A DNA stretch of 10,811 nt, taken from CAG-791 sp045130475 (GTDB lineage Bacteria; Bacillota; Clostridia; Lachnospirales; Lachnospiraceae). Positions 1-6,522 of this stretch are shown in pieces. The position numbers and the translations under genes are program-made. The DNA is taken from positions 1 through 10,811 of the forward strand of contig JBGUPU010000076.1 of NCBI GenBank assembly GCA_045130475.1, written 5' to 3'. Numbering within the stretch: position 1 is the stretch's first letter; the number at the start of each line of letters is the position of its first letter. The notes below the pieces were generated by a model. That model had not been told where the DNA came from and did no database searches. It worked only from the letters and a program-made list of their open reading frames with translations.

Positions 1-199
1 CTGACTGGACAAAGTCGATATAATCGTTTTTTGATCCTTTTAGTCAGGAGCGTTCACTCGTGGAACGAGTTTTGCAACTACCTAAAAGCAAAAAAAATTA
101 TGCACTCTACACAAATATAGATACCAAAGGGAGCGCATATTTACGCTATTTTCAGTTTACTACCATGTTAATTTAAAGACAAATTCATATTATTCATCC

Positions 200-224
200 A
201 ATTGATAGATTTTCGCTATCAATT
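200..224. promoter_or_regulatory. Putative LysR-type operator (interrupted dyad)
   Basis: A perfect 9-bp inverted repeat (AATTGATAG, 7-base spacer, CTATCAATT) lies about 170 bases before the lysR-type start. Inside it is ATA-N9-TAT (205-219), which includes T-N11-A, the classical core of LysR-family binding sites. It lies directly upstream of the TATAAT at 229-234. That position fits autoregulation, or control of a divergent gene beyond the left edge. Binding by the neighbouring regulator is inferred from position and motif only. Confidence 0.45.
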
Positions 225-228
225 AATG

Positions 229-234
229 TATAAT
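229..234 (+). promoter_or_regulatory. Possible -10 box for the lysR-type gene
   Basis: A perfect TATAAT lies on the plus strand, but no good -35 sits at the normal 16-18 base distance. The nearest TTGA-type hexamer (TTGATA, 202-207) is 21 bases upstream, inside the dyad. A poor -35 overlapped by a LysR-type site would suit regulated transcription. The resulting leader would be about 150 bases. Confidence 0.35.
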
Positions 235-394
235 AGATTTTAGCCATCATAAGTGCAGAATTACCGCCCGATTTCACCCGTTTTGACCTTTTTTCAGCGG
301 ACAAACGGGCCCGTTTTCCACGACTCGCGTTTCAGGCGGGTCTGTAATCAGTCAGGTCATCACCTGCCGCTGACCCATGAAAGGAGCAGTTTCC

Positions 395-1297
395 ATGAAT
401 CTGCATCATCTGAGATATTTTGTTACATTAGCGCATCTGGAGCACTACACCAAGGCAGCCAAACAGCTGTCGATCACTCAGCCTTCCCTAAGCCACGCCA
501 TTGCGGCACTGGAGGAAGAGCTGAATGTACGTCTGTTTGAAAAAGACGGCCGGAACGTCGTTCTGACCCGGTGGGGCAATGTATTCCTCAAGGATGTGGA
601 GGAGATCCTTGCACATCTGGACAGCAGTGTGGCCAACCTGAAAATGACAGGAAGCGGAAACGGCACCATCGACATCGGATGTATCCGGGTGCTGGGGGCC
701 AGCTTTGTTCCCGGCCTGATGCAGGAATTCATCAAGGCAAACCCCGACAAGAATATCAGCTACCGCCTGCACAGCGAGGGCGGTCTGTCCGCCGGAATTA
801 TCGAAGGCCTGAAAAACCGCCAGTTTGATATCGCTTTCTGCTCCAAGTACAAAGACGATCCGTCCATAGATTTCGTCAAAGTAGCTTCCCAGGATCTGGT
901 GATGGCGGTCCCGCTCGATCACCCGCTGGCCGCGCAGGACACTGTTAAGCTGAAGGATACACTGACCTATCCGCAGATCCTCTTTGACAGACGGAGCGGT
1001 CTTCGGGACATCATCGATTCTCTCTTTGCCAGGGCGGGGGGCTATCCCGACTGTATCATGGAAATCGAGGAAGACATGGTGGTTGCCGGCCTGGTCGCCC
1101 AGGGTTTCGGGATCGCTGTCGTGCCCCACATGCGCGTCCTGCATGACCTTCCGGTAAAAGCGCTGAAGATCATAGAGCCGGTTCCGGAACGGCATTTTTA
1201 CATGGCCACCCTGAAAGGCACCTATTTTGCGCCCCTGGTCATGTCTTTCAGAGAATTCGCGACGACTTATCAATATAAGTCAAAATACATTTTCTGA
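395..1297 (+). CDS. LysR-family transcriptional regulator
   Basis: A 300-residue DNA-binding regulator of normal LysR-family length. The N-terminal winged helix-turn-helix covers about residues 1-60, with the typical pattern L-R-Y-F-V near the start, AAKQLSITQPSLSHAI around 21-36 and LEEELNVRLFEK at 39-50. The rest is the periplasmic-binding-protein-like effector domain, including the familiar stretches VMAVPLDHPLA and GFGIAVVPH. I chose the ATG at 395, not the in-frame ATG at 377, because AAGGAG (381-386) lies 8 bases before 395 and itself falls within the longer reading. It is followed after 146 bases by a dehydrogenase on the same strand, its most likely target. The effector cannot be read from the sequence; a small carboxylate such as quinate or shikimate is inferred from context. 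Confidence 0.93.
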   Translation: MNLHHLRYFVTLAHLEHYTKAAKQLSITQPSLSHAIAALEEELNVRLFEKDGRNVVLTRWGNVFLKDVEEILAHLDSSVANLKMTGSGNGTIDIGCIRVLGASFVPGLMQEFIKANPDKNISYRLHSEGGLSAGIIEGLKNRQFDIAFCSKYKDDPSIDFVKVASQDLVMAVPLDHPLAAQDTVKLKDTLTYPQILFDRRSGLRDIIDSLFARAGGYPDCIMEIEEDMVVAGLVAQGFGIAVVPHMRVLHDLPVKALKIIEPVPERHFYMATLKGTYFAPLVMSFREFATTYQYKSKYIF

Positions 1298-1320
1298 GAA
1301 AAAACTTTTATGGTTTTCTC
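1296..1320 (+). terminator. Possible weak terminator after the lysR-type gene
   Basis: GAGAAAA (1296-1302) pairs with TTTTCTC (1314-1320) in a 7-bp AT-rich hairpin that overlaps the stop codon. Only a short TTG-TAT tract follows, so termination would be inefficient at best and readthrough into the next gene is plausible. Confidence 0.25.
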
Positions 1321-1372
1321 TTGTATATTCCGGTCAAGTACTTTATCATTTCAATTAAAATATCGGAATTTA

Positions 1373-1402
1373 TTGACCTTATCTATCGATACGGTCTATG
1401 AA
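1373..1402 (+). promoter_or_regulatory. Probable promoter of the dehydrogenase gene
   Basis: TTGACC (1373-1378) and TATGAA (1397-1402) are separated by 18 bases, a fair sigma-A-type match. The -35 is flanked by two direct copies of CCGGTCAA (1330-1337 and 1406-1413). Because TTGACC is the reverse complement of GGTCAA, the region holds three related half-sites in alternating orientation. They may be operator half-sites for a regulator. No functional evidence is available. Confidence 0.4.
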
Positions 1403-1443
1403 CAACCGGTCAAACATCAACCTGATCAGAAAAGGAGACTGCC

Positions 1444-2322
1444 ATGGAACGTCATCAGATTACCGGACACACCGAATTAACCTGTCTTCTGGCCTACCCG
1501 ATCCGTCACTCAAACTCTCCGGCCATGCACAATGCCGCGTATGAGAAGCTCGGAAAGGACGTAGTCAACCTCGCCTTTGAAGTAGATGCAGAGCATCTTG
1601 AAGATGCGATCAAGGGCGTTCGCGCCATGAGGATCCTGGGCGGCAACATTTCCATGCCCAACAAGACCATCGTCCACAAATATCTGGACGAAGTGGATCC
1701 TGCAGCGGAGCTTGTCGGCGCCTGCAACACCTTTACAAACCGCGACGGTTACCTCAAGGGTTATGTCACGGACGGCATCGGCTATATGGCCTCCCTCAAG
1801 GACAACGACATTGACATCATCGGCAAGAAAATCACCATCGCTGGTTCCGGCGGCGCCGCAACTGCAATCCAGGTCCAGGCAGCTCTGGACGGCGTAGCAG
1901 AGATGTCCATCTTTGCACGCGATGACAAATTCTATCAGAACGCAGTGGAAACTGTTGACAAGATCAACTCCAAGACCAACTGCAAGGCAACTCTCTTCCA
2001 TCTCGAAAACCTGGATGCCCTCAAGGAGGAAATCGCAACTTCCGTTCTCTTCACCAATGCTACCGGCTGCGGCATGAAGCCCCTTGAAGGCTACACCTAT
2101 ATTCCCGACAAGTCCTTCTTCCGTCCCGACCTCATCGTCACGGATGTCGTCTATGCTCCGCCGGAGACAGCCATGCTCAAGATGGCAAAGGAAGCCGGCT
2201 GCAAGACCATGAACGGCTCCGGCATGATGCTCTTCCAGGGCCTCGCTGCAATCGAACTCATCATGGGCGAGAAGGTTGACAGCGAATACATGAAGGCAAA
2301 ACTCGGAATCAAGTACGACTAA
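1444..2322 (+). CDS. aroE: Quinate/shikimate dehydrogenase (AroE/YdiB family)
   Basis: A 292-residue NAD(P)-dependent dehydrogenase interconverting shikimate (or quinate) and the 3-dehydro compound, acting in the cytoplasm. Family landmarks are all present: substrate serines in SNSPAMHN (23-30), N68 and the catalytic lysine K74 in SMPNK, GACNT (92-96), TDGIG with D110, the nucleotide loop GSGGAAT (134-140) and Q265 near the C-terminus. SMPNK, TNATGCGMKPLE and AGCKTMNGSGMMLFQG resemble E. coli YdiB more than biosynthetic AroE. After the second strand of the fold it has ARDD (158-161) where AroE has an NRT-type phosphate clamp, which suggests NAD or dual cofactor use. AAAGGAG lies just before the ATG. 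Location next to a LysR regulator and a TRAP operon, and not among aromatic biosynthesis genes, favours a catabolic role. The exact substrate is uncertain. Confidence 0.92.
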   Translation: MERHQITGHTELTCLLAYPIRHSNSPAMHNAAYEKLGKDVVNLAFEVDAEHLEDAIKGVRAMRILGGNISMPNKTIVHKYLDEVDPAAELVGACNTFTNRDGYLKGYVTDGIGYMASLKDNDIDIIGKKITIAGSGGAATAIQVQAALDGVAEMSIFARDDKFYQNAVETVDKINSKTNCKATLFHLENLDALKEEIATSVLFTNATGCGMKPLEGYTYIPDKSFFRPDLIVTDVVYAPPETAMLKMAKEAGCKTMNGSGMMLFQGLAAIELIMGEKVDSEYMKAKLGIKYD

Positions 2323-2399
2323 AATCAGGTTCGGCTGAAATCAGGTACGCCTGAAATCAGATTCCAGATTCGCCTGAAATCAGGTTCGGCTGAAATCAA
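2322..2399 (+). repeat. 16-bp tandem repeat immediately after the dehydrogenase gene
   Basis: Four units of a 16-bp word plus a 7-base remnant start on the last base of the stop codon. Units 1 (2322-2337) and 4 (2377-2392) are identical: AAATCAGGTTCGGCTG. Unit 2 (2338-2353) differs at two positions. Unit 3 (2354-2376) carries an extra 7 bases, which are a tandem copy of CAGATTC. Each unit is itself a small imperfect hairpin (TCAGG...CCTGA in unit 2). The array ends just before the terminator at 2405-2441, so it would be transcribed as the 3' untranslated region of the dehydrogenase mRNA. Confidence 0.85.
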
Positions 2400-2404
2400 T
2401 AATC

Positions 2405-2441
2405 AAGGCACTGCAGGATTTTCTTCCCGCAGTGCCTTTTT
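2405..2441 (+). terminator. Rho-independent terminator of the dehydrogenase transcript
   Basis: AAGGCACTGC (2405-2414) pairs perfectly with GCAGTGCCTT (2429-2438), and a run of five T (2437-2441) follows on the plus strand. The 14-base loop could pair further (GGA with TCC). On the minus strand the sequence after the stem is not T-rich, so it acts chiefly for the dehydrogenase, although it also lies just past the end of the converging dctP gene. Confidence 0.85.
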
Positions 2442-2471
2442 GCGTGCTCTTTTTTACTCTTCCGCTATGAA

Positions 2472-3482
2472 TTATTCCTCCACAATAGCGGTATATTCGT
2501 CAAAGAGCTCAGCGCCGCAGTCCTCGCGGATGGTATCCCAGACCGGCTGGCACATCTGTCTCATGTCCGCATAGTCCTGTTCGGAAGGGGTGACGATCTC
2601 CATGCCGGCTTCCTCGAGGTATTTGGTAGCCTCTTCAGCCTTCTGGTCCGAAATATCCTTAGCGTCCGCCTGGGCAAGGCGCGCCGCCTCTTCAATGACA
2701 GCCGCCTGTTCTTCCGTAAGACTGTCCATAAATTTGCCGCTGGCGATCAGGGTGACGAGGTCCGGAACGGCATTGGTCCGGATCAGGCGCTTCTGCTGCT
2801 CATAGAGCTTGGCTGTCACGATCAGGGGAAGGGCGTTCTCCTGGGCATCGATGGTGCCCTGCTGCAGGCCGATATAGACCTCGGAGAAAGTCATCGGGGT
2901 CGGGTTGGCATTGACGCTCTTCCAGAACTGAATGTGGTATTTGTTCTCCATGACACGGATCTTCTGTCCCGCGATGGACGAAAGGTCTTCATACGGTTTT
3001 GACATCGTCATCACGCGGAAACCCTGGTCCGTGATTCCCAGGAAGCGATAGCCGTGTTCCCTGTAAATTTTACGGAATTCATCCATCAGCTCTTCATTTT
3101 CCATGTTTTTGCGGAAGGTGTTGATATCCGTATAGACGCAGGGCGTATCAAAGACACACAGCTGGGGGATATAACTGACCTGGGGAGAGGGGGAAGCCAC
3201 GATGAAAGGGATATCCCCGTCCTTCATACTCTCCATCAGCTCAAGGTCTGTTCCCAGTGTGCTGTCGGTGTAGACCTGAATTTTCATTTTGCCGTCACTG
3301 AGCTCACTCACATAATCGGCGAAAGTCTGGGCAAATACATTGGTGACCGTCTCGCCCGAACTGCAGGTCGCCAGCGGCCAGGCAAAGTGCTGCTCATTAT
3401 TTCTGCTGGATATAAAGCCGTAAACGATTGCGGCAGCAATAACCGCCACAACGATCAGCTGTCTGATTCTCTTTCCACTCAT
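2472..3482 (-). CDS. dctP: TRAP transporter substrate-binding protein, DctP family
   Basis: A 336-residue extracytoplasmic solute receptor of a TRAP transporter, which delivers an organic anion to the DctQM membrane complex. The N-terminus has basic residues and a hydrophobic segment (about 8-24). The mature part shows family marks: LGTDLELMESMKDGDI (76-91), GFRVMT with R156, KIRVMEN with the carboxylate-binding arginine R176, FSEVYIGLQQGTIDAQEN (199-216). The usual DctP length is matched. There is no lipobox cysteine after the hydrophobic segment (the first Cys is residue 40), so it looks like an uncleaved N-terminal anchor or a plain signal peptide and not a lipoprotein. An excellent AAGGAGG lies upstream of the ATG. 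It is the last gene of the dctQ-dctM-dctP operon, 52 bases after dctM. The ligand is not readable; quinate or shikimate is a guess from the facing gene. Confidence 0.93.
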   Translation of the reverse strand: MSGKRIRQLIVVAVIAAAIVYGFISSRNNEQHFAWPLATCSSGETVTNVFAQTFADYVSELSDGKMKIQVYTDSTLGTDLELMESMKDGDIPFIVASPSPQVSYIPQLCVFDTPCVYTDINTFRKNMENEELMDEFRKIYREHGYRFLGITDQGFRVMTMSKPYEDLSSIAGQKIRVMENKYHIQFWKSVNANPTPMTFSEVYIGLQQGTIDAQENALPLIVTAKLYEQQKRLIRTNAVPDLVTLIASGKFMDSLTEEQAAVIEEAARLAQADAKDISDQKAEEATKYLEEAGMEIVTPSEQDYADMRQMCQPVWDTIREDCGAELFDEYTAIVEE

Positions 3483-3534
3483 ACTAATTTTGACCTCCTT
3501 CTATTCCCTCGGCGGATCCGAAGCACATTCTGCT

Positions 3535-4824
3535 TTAAACCAAAAGCAGGCTGATGGCCGGGATAAAAGTGATCATCAGCAGCGCGATGATAAACATGCA
3601 GATCAGCGGAATCGCTTTCTTCGAGATCTCCATCACGGGAATCTGCGTCATGGAACTTGCGACAAAAAGGTTGACGCCGATGGGCGGAGTCACATAGCCG
3701 ATGGCCAAGTTGACGACCATCATGACGCCGAAATGGATTCCTGTCATGCCAAAGCCCTTGACGATGGGCAGCAGGATCGGTGTCAGGATCAGGATGGCCG
3801 GAGTCGTATCCATGAACATGCCTACGATGAGAAGGAAAATATTGATCACGAGCAGGACAATGACCTTGCTGGTGAAGTTGGCCAGGATCCAGGTACTGAC
3901 AGTCTGCGGAACCTGCATGAGGGTCAGGACTCTGGAGAAGGCGATAGCTGCGGCCATGATAAAGAGAATGGGCGTATAGGTGCCCACTGCGTCAAGAAAG
4001 AGTCCGTAGAGCTCGGAGAGTTTGATCTCCCTGTAGACAAACAGGCCGATCAGGAGGGCATAGAAAACCGAGATGACAGCCGCCTCTGTGGGAGAGGCGA
4101 TTCCGCTGTAAATACTGCCCAGGATGATGACCGGGGAAAGCACTGCCAAAAAGCTCTCCTTCATAACTGTGATAAAGCCTCTTCCGCGCAGTTCATCGAT
4201 ATATTCCGAAATCTTCTGCTTGTCCTCGCCATATTTTTTGCAGTGATAAACCGCGTAGACCATCAAAAGCAGGGCGATCAGGATACCGGGGATGATACCT
4301 GCGGTAAACAGGTCACTGACAGATTCGCCTGAGGCCAGGCCGTACATGATGAAAGGAATACTGGGCGGAATGATGACGCCCAGACTTCCTGCCACGGCTA
4401 TGATGGCCACACAGAATTTCTTTTCATATCCAAGGCGCAGCAGAATGGGAAGGGTCATGCTGACGACTGCCGCCACAGTGGCGACGCCGGAACCCGAGAT
4501 CGCGCCGTAAAACAGGCAGGTGACAATGACAGCGCAGGGAAGACCTGCCGTCCGCTTGCCGATCAGGTATGAAAACAGATCGAAAAGGCGACGGGAGATT
4601 CCTCCTCTGGCCATCAGGATACCGGAAAGGATGAACATGGGCACTGCCAGCATGGGAAAGCTGTTCAGCGCATTGAACATAGCACGGACGATATAGGTCG
4701 CGCTGGCCGTAAAGGACGCATCAAAGGCACTGGGCAGAATACAGGCTGCCGCAAGCGCCATGGAAATCGGCACTGCCAGAAGCAGCAGGACCGCAAACAG
4801 GATCATTACAAATGCAGCTGACAT
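3535..4824 (-). CDS. dctM: TRAP transporter large permease, DctM family
   Basis: A 429-residue multi-spanning membrane protein, the ion-coupled transport channel subunit of a TRAP system. Nearly the whole chain is hydrophobic, with about a dozen membrane segments. Family signatures are seen at GAISGSGVATVAAV (107-120), GSLGVIIPPSIPFIMYG (146-162), and in the C-terminal half at DTTPAILILTPILLP and GYVTPPIGVNLFVASSM. Length and order are normal and no segment appears to be missing. Its ATG directly follows the dctQ stop codon (TGA then ATG with no spacing), and its ribosome binding site (AAGGGGGGAAG) lies inside the end of dctQ, so the two are probably translationally coupled. Confidence 0.95.
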   Translation of the reverse strand: MSAAFVMILFAVLLLLAVPISMALAAACILPSAFDASFTASATYIVRAMFNALNSFPMLAVPMFILSGILMARGGISRRLFDLFSYLIGKRTAGLPCAVIVTCLFYGAISGSGVATVAAVVSMTLPILLRLGYEKKFCVAIIAVAGSLGVIIPPSIPFIMYGLASGESVSDLFTAGIIPGILIALLLMVYAVYHCKKYGEDKQKISEYIDELRGRGFITVMKESFLAVLSPVIILGSIYSGIASPTEAAVISVFYALLIGLFVYREIKLSELYGLFLDAVGTYTPILFIMAAAIAFSRVLTLMQVPQTVSTWILANFTSKVIVLLVINIFLLIVGMFMDTTPAILILTPILLPIVKGFGMTGIHFGVMMVVNLAIGYVTPPIGVNLFVASSMTQIPVMEISKKAIPLICMFIIALLMITFIPAISLLLV

Positions 4825-5349
4825 TCAGACTTCCCCCCTTTTGTGTTCTTTCTCTTTTTCACCCCTGCGGATCATACCGATCCTGGAGATAAATTTCTGG
4901 AGCAGACGGATCTCACACAGTCCGAAGGAAATCACAGTAATCGACTGCACGATCCACATAGGGATCCCCACGGCAGGACTTGCCGCTTTTCCCGTATAGG
5001 AAGCCCGCACAAAGTGATAGGCGAAGGGAAGCAGATATGCAAACAGGATCAGTTCGAACAGATAACTGACGAGCCGGAACAAATGCACCCCCATGCCGCC
5101 GAAATCATCCTTGAACCACTCCACGAACTGCTCGATCTTGATGGATTTGCTGTTTTTTACACAGTAGCTGATGCTGAGAAATCCGGTCCAGATAAAACAG
5201 AACCTGGTGATCTCCTCCGACCAGGAAAGTGAATTACCCAGTGCATATCTGGCGACGATCTGAATTCCCATGATGATCATCATGATAAACAAAAGCGCTA
5301 CCAGAAGAACCTCTTCAAAATGCCTGTCCAGCCATTTGACTGCCTTCAT
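4825..5349 (-). CDS. dctQ: TRAP transporter small permease, DctQ family
   Basis: A 174-residue membrane protein with four predicted membrane spans (about 14-34, 48-66, 90-112, 126-148). It is the small partner subunit of DctM. The family pattern QIVARYALGNSLSWSEEITR (30-49) followed by a tryptophan-containing span is clear, and so is the conserved G-IPMW before the last span. The tail is basic and cytoplasmic. I chose the ATG at 5349 because a purine-rich GAGGGGAG lies about 7 bases upstream and because the family starts a few residues before the first span. A longer reading back to 5466 would add 39 unrelated residues encoded by a hairpin-rich leader. First gene of the operon. Confidence 0.92.
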   Translation of the reverse strand: MKAVKWLDRHFEEVLLVALLFIMMIIMGIQIVARYALGNSLSWSEEITRFCFIWTGFLSISYCVKNSKSIKIEQFVEWFKDDFGGMGVHLFRLVSYLFELILFAYLLPFAYHFVRASYTGKAASPAVGIPMWIVQSITVISFGLCEIRLLQKFISRIGMIRRGEKEKEHKRGEV

Positions 5350-5492
5350 GAGTCTCTCCCCTCTTTTTTCATGATAATACCCGCAGGAGCGGTCCCTTCC
5401 TGCATCCACAGGGAAGGAGCATCCCTGCAGGTATTCGGCAGACCATTTTTTCTGCGGTTGTGTCAAAAATATAACATTCTATGTACCTCAAG

Positions 5493-5521
5493 ATTATATC
5501 CACAACAGCGCCTGTTTGCAC
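5493..5521 (-). promoter_or_regulatory. Probable promoter of the dctQMP operon
   Basis: On the minus strand a perfect TATAAT (5498-5493) is preceded by TGTGGA, and a weak -35 (GTGCAA, 5521-5516) sits 17 bases upstream. Transcription would start near 5486, leaving a leader of about 135 bases that can fold. The poor -35 suggests dependence on an activator. Confidence 0.45.
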
Positions 5522-5627
5522 ATGTAATTTCACAATTTTATCCATGAAATTTTCTGCGCAAAATAATAGAAAAAATCAATACTGCAGCCTTTCAGAAAAA
5601 AAATAGCGCAAATATTATAAAATAAAA

Positions 5628-5659
5628 GACCACCCGGCAGGAAAACCATCCGGGTGGTC
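5628..5659 (-). terminator. Rho-independent terminator of the desulfoferrodoxin gene
   Basis: Perfect 10-bp arms (GACCACCCGG at 5628-5637, CCGGGTGGTC at 5650-5659) enclose a 12-base loop. Read on the minus strand, the hairpin is followed by TTTTATTTTATAATATT, so it acts in the desulfoferrodoxin direction, about 105 bases after that stop codon. Confidence 0.85.
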
Positions 5660-5764
5660 CGATTTCATTTTGCGGTGTGCCCTGCAGAAAGCGGGCAGGC
5701 CATCAGATCCGCTCTAGCAGTCCAAAGGACTGACCGTCAGGCAGATCACATATTAACATATTTA

Positions 5765-6145
5765 TCAGATGTCTTTTTTCCAGAGGCCGTGCAGGTTGCA
5801 GTACTCATAAGCGGTGACAGCCTTGTCATCGATCAGTGTGAAATCTGCAGCGGGAGCTTCGCCGGGCTCAAGGAACTTGCACTGAACGCCCTTCTCGGTC
5901 TCAAGAGCGATGAAGGTGATGTAGTGAGCATCAAGCATAGGGTGCTCGACAGAGCCGACTTTAACCTTGACAACGCCGTCCTCGACTGCGACATCGGGAA
6001 CGTGTTTCTCTTTCGCGCCGTCGGTATCATTTGCGCGGACTTCGCTCATAGGCTCGCCGCAGCAGGAAGGAGTACATCCGCCCCTGTTGATTTTCACGAC
6101 CATGCTGCCGCACTTTTTGCACTTAAAAACTACGAGTTTTGCCAT
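5765..6145 (-). CDS. dfx: Class I desulfoferrodoxin (superoxide reductase)
   Basis: A 126-residue iron protein that reduces superoxide to hydrogen peroxide without releasing oxygen, a usual defence of strict anaerobes in the cytoplasm. The N-terminal desulforedoxin-like domain has its four iron ligands: C9 and C12 (CKKC), then C28 and C29 (CC), with an extra cysteine C24. The catalytic domain has EKHVP (46-50) with the key lysine K47 and ligand H48, then H68 and H74 (HPMLDAHYI), and C116 and H119 in YCNLHGLW. All ligands of both iron centres are therefore intact. The ATG at 6145 was chosen because AAGGGG sits a few bases upstream and the family begins at this point. The longer in-frame reading adds unrelated residues. 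It is probably monocistronic, with its own promoter and terminator. Confidence 0.95.
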   Translation of the reverse strand: MAKLVVFKCKKCGSMVVKINRGGCTPSCCGEPMSEVRANDTDGAKEKHVPDVAVEDGVVKVKVGSVEHPMLDAHYITFIALETEKGVQCKFLEPGEAPAADFTLIDDKAVTAYEYCNLHGLWKKDI

Positions 6146-6522
6146 AATAACCCCTTTCTTCTCCCGGAAACACTCCGGACCGGGTCCCGCAAATCTGTAA
6201 TCCGGAACCGATGTATAGAGTTTCCTGTGCGGAGACGATAGAACAATTGTTTTCCGAATTCCATTATATCCCATCCACCAATAATTTTGAATAAAAAAAG
6301 TGCGATTATTCGATGAATTTTTTGCACAATTAACAAAAAATACACCGGAAGGAAAATCATTTTGTGCATGGGCATGACTCTTCAGGAGGCCCGGGCTTCC
6401 CGGACATGTCCATCCGATCCTCCCGCAATGATCCGGGCTGGTTCCTCTCTATTCGTCTGTCCCCATCTCTCGTCTGCTGTTATTCGTCTGTCCCTATTCC
6501 GCAGCACAGGTTCATCTGTGTC
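6146..6522. other. Intergenic region between the desulfoferrodoxin and GTPase-NYN genes
   Basis: No real gene is seen in these 377 bases. The left part is the desulfoferrodoxin leader and promoter, with an 11-base interrupted palindrome GGACC-G-GGTCC at 6177-6187. The centre is AT-rich. The right part holds a GC-rich hairpin (CCGGG 6391-6395 with CCCGG 6399-6403), an overlapping 10-base palindrome (6402-6411), and a degenerate repeat region (6449-6537). I found no convincing T-tailed terminator for the GTPase-NYN gene. Confidence 0.6.
6263..6291 (-). promoter_or_regulatory. Promoter of the desulfoferrodoxin gene
   Basis: A perfect TATAAT (6268-6263 on the minus strand) lies 17 bases after TTCAAA (6291-6286), a 4/6 match to the -35 consensus. 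Transcription would begin near 6256, giving a leader of about 110 bases before the ATG at 6145. Confidence 0.6.

Larger units (their letters stand above)
1..394. other. Intergenic region upstream of the lysR-type gene
   Basis: No convincing coding region is seen in these 394 bases. The left half is AT-rich and holds small inverted repeats: CTGACT (1-6) with AGTCAG (42-47), and overlapping alternative hairpins around 51-70. The middle carries the strong dyad at 200-224 and a TATAAT at 229-234, both listed separately. The right half is more GC-rich and carries three copies of a 7-bp word: CCCGTTT at 277-283, its complement AAACGGG at 303-309, and CCCGTTT again at 310-316. A short hairpin (CAGGT 353-357 with ACCTG 362-366) sits just before the ribosome binding site. 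The gene to the left, if any, lies outside the window. Confidence 0.6.
5350..5764. other. Intergenic region between dctQ and the desulfoferrodoxin gene
   Basis: This 415-base gap has no convincing gene. From the dctQ side it holds a structured leader in which an 8-bp stem with one bulge forms around 5395-5417, and CCTGCA/TGCAGG arms lie at 5399-5404 and 5425-5430. Next come the probable dctQ promoter (5493-5521), an AT-rich stretch, the desulfoferrodoxin terminator (5628-5659), and small hairpins in the 3' untranslated region, including CAGTCC-AAA-GGACTG at 5718-5732. Confidence 0.6.

Noticed and set aside
11..32. Small hairpin CGAT-ATA-ATCG followed by six T near the left edge, as a terminator
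   Set aside because: A 4-bp AT-rich stem is too weak to call, and the gene it would serve lies outside the window.
2322..2399. CRISPR array
   Set aside because: The repeats are contiguous 16-bp units with no unique spacers, and no cas genes are nearby.
3490..4332. A 280-residue plus-strand open frame opposite dctM
   Set aside because: It is very rich in His, Asp and Gln, the usual antisense image of a hydrophobic membrane protein; dctM is clearly the real gene.
5461..5466. Perfect TTGACA on the minus strand upstream of dctQ
   Set aside because: No -10-like hexamer occurs 16-18 bases downstream; the TATAAT at 5498-5493 lies upstream of it.
6391..6411. GC-rich hairpin and palindrome as a terminator of the GTPase-NYN gene
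   Set aside because: The stem is only 5 bp and no T-tract follows on the minus strand.
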